Assembly (NCBI GenBank): GCA_024760905.1
Contig: CM045735.1
Location: forward strand, 8,366,661 to 8,430,660
From: Plotosus lineatus
Lineage: Eukaryota > Chordata > Actinopteri > Siluriformes > Plotosidae
Direction: 5' to 3'
Length of the DNA: 64,000 nt
A program made the position numbers and the translations under genes. Below, in pieces: positions 59,235 to 64,000 of this stretch (its first letter is position 1; each line of letters opens with the position of its first letter). The notes beneath the pieces are model-generated. The model had not been told where the DNA came from and did not search any database. It saw only the letters and a program-made list of their open reading frames with translations.

Positions 59235-60880
59235 TCATTCAAGAAAAGGATCGGGCACAAGTTATCCAACTTAATAAAGCCCTCTCCAGATAATTACACA
59301 ATCTATTTTACAACAGAGACAGACAAGAGTTAGAAAATGTACAAAAAGAAAAATAAAGAATGGAGGGGGGAAAAAAAATGTAATCGTTTAGTACGGTTAA
59401 TATTGAAATGTACATGTTTGAAAACATCAAGATTTTCATAAGTGGCGAGACCGGCACTGCCATGGAACAATTTGTGTTCTGTTTATAACAACGTGACCTA
59501 AAGATTTAAGCATTTTTTTCCTCTTAAAAATAATATACGATGGACATTCAAGAAAATAATGAAAAACATTCTCACAGTTGTGGCCACAATGGCAACATGC
59601 ATCACTTTTTACATTTATTCTAAATTAATCATAATTGAGTGAACTTATCATGAAACTTAAGGGGGCAGTGGTGGTCTAGTGGTATAGGGCGCTGGATCGC
59701 TGATCCAAAGGTTGGGGGTTCAAGTCCCACTCTGAACAAGGTTGTCACTGTCCCCCCCCAGTGGAGATAACTGGGTTATCAAAGGCGGGCCATGTCTCTC
59801 ACTGTCTATGGTGAGAGGTTCATGTAAAAGAACCATTGCTGACTTTCGACAAGAGTCGGCTGCAAAACCGTCAGCGTGTTTCCGCCCTGCGATGGCCTGG
59901 CGAGCTGTCCAGGGTGTACTCTGCCCTCGCCCGAAGTTGGCTGGGATGGGCGCCAGCCTCCCTGCATCCCAAGTTAGGAATCAGCGGGTACAGAAAATGA
60001 ACTGATGATCATGAAACTTAATCTTGTGTGTAAAACATTTAACTTCCTTACTCCGTATAAAAAGTATACTGGTACACATTTTACTTTAAAATTAATTTTT
60101 GACGTAAATGAGGCCACAGAATCACAACTTCTAATATTTAATGAAATGTTGTTCCACAGTTTAATTGATGATGGAATAAACGATGGCTCTGAGAACCTCA
60201 ATCTTGTACGTGGCTGACTGAAATCATAGGAGTTTCTCAAATCATCATGTGTTCTGAGGCTTAAATTCTGGAGAAAATCTGGATGTAAGCCTTTCTGTAT
60301 TTTATAAAAATAATATTAGTTTATATCGTCTCCTTCTATTAGAAAGTAAATCCCAACCCGTTTCATAATACAACGAACTCGAAGAGGTGTACTGTATCTC
60401 GGAAGACCTGTGACTTCGCGGGCCGCTTCGAGTTGAAACTTTTCTAATTTATTAGTGTGTTCAATCAACCAGCCATCCTAAACTTTTGATTATGTTGTCG
60501 ATGTGATGATGCCAACCTCCATCGGATGGAAAGGTCAAGCCCAAATGTTTGTGATAATCAACTGTTTTTATAATGCAACCGTTACATTTCAGATTACGTA
60601 ATATCATTTTCACTCTCTTTTAATGTAAATAACATAGCTTCGGTTTTATCCGGATTGAAAGTGATTAAACAATCCTTTGTCCAATTTACTTAATAATTCT
60701 AAATTTTCATTCGTGCATCTTTCCACAGACTGTTTATCCTCAGATAATATTCCTAATGAATTATCGTCAACAAGAAGGCAAGTTTTCCAATTTAGTTCAT
60801 CGGCTATCTCACTGACATACACAATAAAAAGTTTGAGTACTTTAGATTTCCTGTGAATACTATAAATTCGTCCTACAGTA
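59235..60880 (-). pseudogene. Old non-LTR retrotransposon ORF2 remnant
   Basis: The minus strand reads IADELNWKTCLLVDDNSLGI (palm motif, VDD where ADD is usual), then LELLSKLDKGL and, in other frames, DYHKHLGLTFPSDGGWHHHI. Near 59974-60240 it reads SEPSFIPSSIKLWNNISLNI, a typical LINE C-terminus. Many stops and shifts occur. SINE-1A 59661-60007 is inserted at its 3' end. The right end is cut by the satellite at 60881. Clade not assigned (CR1/L2/Jockey-like). Confidence 0.75.
59661..60007 (+). mobile_element. SINE-1A with 14-bp target duplication, antisense in slc8a
   Basis: 'atcatgaaacttaa' flanks it (59647-59660 and 60008-60021). All modules are intact. It sits about 0.75 kb upstream (gene sense) of exon 58648-58920. 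Confidence 0.92.
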
Positions 60881-62014
60881 GACATGAGGCTGTTTGACAA
60901 TCTTTGTGATGGCCTGGCGAGCTGTCCAGGGTGTACTCTGCCCTCGCCCGAAGTTGGCTGGGATGATCACCAGCCTCCCCGCGACCCAAATTAGGATTAA
61001 GCAGTTACAGAAAATGAACTGAACTGAAATTCGTCCCACAGTCCTGAGACATGTCCTAAGTTCTAAGACATGAGGCTGTTTGACAATCTTTGCGATGGCC
61101 TGGCGAGCTGTCCAGGGTGTACTCTGCCCTCGCCCGAAGTTGGCTGGGATGACCACCAGCCTCCCCGCGACCCAAATTAGGATTAAGCAGTTACAGAAAA
61201 TGAACTGAACTGAAATTCGTCCCACAGTCCTGAGACATGTCCTAAGTTCTAAGACATGAGGCTGTTTGACAATCTTTGCGATGGCTTGGCGAGCTGTCCA
61301 GGGTGTACTCTGCCCTCGCCCGAAGTTGGCTGGGATGATCGCCAGCCTCCCCGCGACCCAAATTAGGATTAAGCAGTTACAGAAAATGAACTGAACTGAA
61401 ATTCGTCCCACAGTCCTGAGACATGTCCTAAGTTCTAAGACATGAGGCTGTTTGACAATCTTTGCGATGGCCTGGCGAGCTGTCCAGGGTGTACTCTGCC
61501 CTCACCCGAAGTTGGCTGGGATGACCACCAGCCTCCCCGCGACCCAAATTAGGATTAAGCAGTTACAGAAAATGAACTGAACTGAAATTCATCCCACAGT
61601 CCTGAGACATGTCCTAAGTTCTAAGACATGAGGCTGTTTGACAATCTTTGCGATGGCCTGGCGAGCTGTCCAGGGTGTACTCTGCCCTCGCCCGAAGTTG
61701 GCTGGGATGACCACCAGCCTCCCCGCAACCCAAATTAGGATTAAGCAGTTACAGAAAATGAACTGAACTGAAATTCGTCCCACAGTCCTGAGACATGTCC
61801 GAAGTTCTAAGACATGAGGCTGTTTGACAATCTTTGCGATGGCCTGGCGAGCTGTCCAGGGTGTACTCTGCCCTCGCCCGAAGTTGGCTGGGATGATCAC
61901 CAGCCTCCCCGCAACCCAAATTAGGATTAAGCAGTTACAGAAAATGAACTGAACTGAAATTCGTCCCACAGTCCTGAGACATGTCCTAAGTTCTAAGACA
62001 CGAGGCTGTTTGAC
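60881..62014. repeat. 186-bp satellite, about 6 units, made from a SINE-1 A tail
   Basis: The word 'gatggc(c/t)tggcgagctg' recurs at 60908, 61094, 61280, 61466, 61652 and 61838, exactly 186 bp apart each time. About 130 bp of each unit is the SINE-1 A tail; the remaining 55 bp ('cacagtcctgagacatgtcc' and 'agacatgaggctgtttgac') is a spacer. Units differ by only a few bases. Because 186 is a multiple of 3, the array shows long but meaningless open frames. Confidence 0.95.
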
Positions 62015-62029
62015 TAATTCAAATTGACC

Positions 62030-62170
62030 TCTAGATGTGAGCGTGAATAGTTTTGTGTGTTTTGGTCCCTTTATGATCTGTTGAGTTGCTGAAGGTGTAG
62101 ATCACCTTCACTCAGAGTTGACTGAAATAGGCTCCGTCCTCCCCACAACCTGAATAGGATTAATCGGTGC
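62030..62170 (+). repeat. SINE-3 tail
   Basis: Tail only ('gatctgttgagttgctgaag' through 'aataggattaatcggt'), beginning as the satellite ends. Confidence 0.6.
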
Positions 62171-62281
62171 AGCGTGAGTAAGAGAGTGATATTCTGGCAT
62201 TTTATTTAGTTGCCAAGTGTATGTATTTACAAAGAAACAAAACAAATATCATTTCGAAAAATAATTCACAAAGGTTGTATG

Positions 62282-62412
62282 TGTTGGCCCTGCAATGGAC
62301 TGGCAAGCTATTAAGGCTGTACCTTGCCCTTGCTCAGAGTCGACTGAGATAGGCGCCAGCCTCCACCCGGCCCTAATAAGGAGTAAGCAGCATGGAAAAT
62401 GAATGACTGAAT
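62282..62412 (+). repeat. SINE-3 tail
   Basis: 'ggccctgcaatggactggca' to 'catggaaaatgaatgactga'. No head. Confidence 0.7.
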
Positions 62413-62756
62413 TAATAAGTAGTGACGTGGTGGTGTAGATGGCAGCGCTTCCACCTCACACCAAAACAGGTGGAACGTTGCTGTGACGATTGCATGTGAT
62501 TGCACGTTCCTCACATCATTTGCATGGCAGCATTATGCAGGTTGGCAAATGAGTACGCGAGGGAACGAGAAAGTTGCACCAGGTGCTGACAGACTATCAG
62601 ACGCAAGGTACACATTACATTTATATTTCATAATTATTTCACAGTATAGATTTGATTTATGCTTGAACAGGTTGTTTGTGGTATATTTGAAAGCATACGC
62701 CATTAGATTTTGGAGATGACCCAAATCAAATACTGGATCCAGAGGTTCGATTCCGG

Positions 62757-63016
62757 GTGTGGGCAGAGTACACCCTGGAGAGCTTGCCAGGCCATTGCAG
62801 GGCAGAAACACGCTGACGGCTTTGCAGCTCCTCTTGTCGAAAGTCAGCAATGGTTCTTTTACATGAAGCTCTCACCATAGACAGTGAGAGACATGGCCGG
62901 CCTTTGATAACCCAGTTAGCTGCCCTGGGGGGGCAGTGACACCCTGTTAAGAGTGGGTCTTGAACCCCCAACCTTGGGATCAGTGATCCAGCACCTTTAC
63001 CACCAGGCCATCACTG
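62757..63016 (-). repeat. SINE-1A, tail-truncated, arm of an inverted pair
   Basis: From 'ggcagagtacaccctggag' to the head complement 'ggccatcactgccc'. Faces the next copy head to head. Confidence 0.85.
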
Positions 63017-63262
63017 CCCCCAGTGCAGCTAACTGGGTTATCAAAGGCCAGCCATGTCTCTCACTGTCTATGGTGAGAGCTTCATGTAAAAGAACCATTG
63101 CTGACTTTCGACAAGAGGAGCTGCATAGCCCTCAGCGTGTTACATCCCTGTGATGGCCGAGTGAGCTGTCCAGGGTATACTCTGCCCTTGCTCAGAATTG
63201 GCTGAGATGGGCACCAGCCTCCCCTTGACCCTAATTTGGATTAAGAGGTTCAGAAAATGAAT
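63017..63262 (+). repeat. SINE-1A lacking its head, arm of an inverted pair
   Basis: Begins at 'cagtgcagctaactgggtt' immediately after the C-run and runs through body and A tail to 'cagaaaatgaatgaa'. The two copies share one C-run, so the pair looks fused at that tract. Confidence 0.85.
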
Positions 63263-63345
63263 GAAAAACTACAACTAATAATAATAAGCAGAAGGATGAG
63301 AGATAAATAAAAAAAAGTTTTATTTAGATCAGAACAGTAAAAGCA

Positions 63346-63370
63346 CATGTATGTGTGAGTGTGTGTGTGT

Positions 63371-63420
<50 letters not shown>
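63346..63420. repeat. (TG)n-(GA)n microsatellite at slc8a splice donor
   Basis: (GA)n at about 63369-63418 reads as (CT)n in gene sense and starts within 10 nt of the donor of the 100-bp exon. Confidence 0.92.
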
Positions 63421-63421
<1 letters not shown>

Positions 63422-63427
63422 ACCAAC

Positions 63428-63527
63428 CTGCACTGACAGTGACAGCACTGACAAACTGCTCTCGCCAGCTACTGCTGCCCACAACCAACGCAAGGTTAGT
63501 CTTCTTTATCAGCTTATCTACTGTGTT
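63428..63527 (-). CDS. slc8a: Na+/Ca2+ exchanger (SLC8A/NCX), third-last exon
   Basis: A 100-bp exon: acceptor tttcag before 63527, donor GTTGGT after 63428. It opens with a complete codon and reads NTVDKLIKKTNLALVVG, then SSSWREQFVSAVTVSA, plus the G of a Gly codon. This segment follows the Ca2+-binding domain region and the alternative-splice region in NCX proteins and leads to the C-terminal membrane bundle. Joined with the next two exons it gives 250 residues and a stop with no frame break. Upstream exons (CBD1, CBD2, N-terminal membrane half) lie beyond 64000. Both borders abut long dinucleotide repeats. Confidence 0.94.
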
Positions 63528-63530
63528 CTG

Positions 63531-63596
63531 AAACACACACACACACACACATGCACACACATAAAACGCACACACACCCATGTGTGCGCACACACA

Positions 63597-63656
<60 letters not shown>

Positions 63657-63713
63657 CACCCCACAGCGTGCACACACACAAACCCACACACACACACACA
63701 CACACATCCACAC

Positions 63714-63771
<58 letters not shown>

Positions 63772-63778
63772 ACACACT
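63531..63778. repeat. Long imperfect (CA)n microsatellite upstream of slc8a acceptor
   Basis: About 250 bp of CA repeats with interruptions (for example 'catgtgtgcg', 'ccccacagcgtg'). In gene sense it is (TG)n, ending 6 nt before the exon as TTTCAG. Confidence 0.95.
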
Positions 63779-64000
63779 TGATAAATCAGTTTTTCTGTGT
63801 GACAGAGTAAAAGATTAATGCAGCCTTTTCAGTTCCCAGAGGCAGAAACACACAATGGTCAAAATAATATTGCAATAGAAAGGCTGAATGATCCCAGAAA
63901 AAAAAAAGTCCCATTCTGTCCACCGAAATCTGTTCAGCTGTCACTGGTTTGCTTTTTGTGTAATCATGTACAGGAATCCACAACCCTGACTCACATCTCT

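Larger units (their letters stand above)
58921..63427 (-). other. slc8a intron, 4.5 kb
   Basis: Bounded by donor GTTGGT (63427-63422) and the acceptor at 58921, phase 1. Contains an old LINE, SINEs and a satellite block. Confidence 0.9.

Noticed and set aside
60860..61969. Long minus-strand frames (183 and 126 codons) with internal repeats
   Set aside because: They are translations of the 186-bp satellite; the period is a multiple of three, so one lucky unit stays open in all units. No start context, splicing or domain.
60881..62014. CRISPR-like regular array
   Set aside because: Units are 186 bp and nearly identical throughout, with no short repeat plus unique spacer structure, and the DNA is vertebrate.
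63324..63818. Long frames rich in Cys-Val or His-Thr
   Set aside because: Translations of (CA)n/(TG)n. Only the 100-bp slc8a exon within this area is real.

Overview
The window is vertebrate nuclear DNA, almost certainly from a teleost fish. Three lines of sequence support this: spliced animal genes (an NCX sodium/calcium exchanger and a PPP1R14-type phosphatase inhibitor), teleost-style Tc1, Tigger/pogo, hAT and RTE/L2-like elements, and very abundant tRNA-derived SINEs and dinucleotide microsatellites. No bacterial-style operon, CRISPR array or LTR retrovirus was seen. The species cannot be fixed from sequence reading alone.

Host genes. (1) The 3' end of an slc8a gene lies on the minus strand as three exons: 63428-63527, 58648-58920 and 47387-47766. 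They join in frame and encode the last 250 residues of the exchanger, including the whole alpha-2 repeat and the C-terminus. The introns are 4.5 and 10.9 kb. Upstream exons lie beyond the right edge. (2) The first coding exon of a ppp1r14b-like gene, 12068-12259, lies on the minus strand with a CpG-rich 5' flank. Later exons were not found down to position 1.

Mobile DNA, left to right. 0.5-3.6 kb: a Tc1-like element holding a hAT element, which itself holds a third insert. 5.0-7.5 kb: a Tc1 fragment, a long palindromic MITE and a Tigger with an internal 70-bp tandem array. 8-18 kb: SINEs around the ppp1r14b exon, then a second hAT copy. 19.3-20.3 kb: two Tigger MITEs in tandem. 26.5-30.5 kb: a duplicated SINE flank, two LINE remnants and a Tigger with a decayed transposase. 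31.9-33.8 kb: two hAT elements with 8-bp target duplications. 34.5-40 kb: SINEs and LINE 3' ends. 40-47.4 kb: mostly unassigned sequence downstream of slc8a. 47.8-63.4 kb: slc8a introns carrying an RTE remnant, a Tigger MITE with a nested SINE, a nearly complete Tc1, an old LINE and a 186-bp satellite made from a SINE tail.

Local repeat names used below: SINE-1 has a tRNA-like head and one fixed body but two alternative 3' tails (1A and 1B). SINE-2, SINE-3 and SINE-4 are other tRNA-headed families. These names are mine, and no database family is asserted. The most interesting signals are the tail-swapping SINE-1, the SINE-derived 186-bp satellite, the slc8a exon squeezed between two microsatellites, the inverted SINEs around the penultimate slc8a exon, and the nested transposon stack at the left end.
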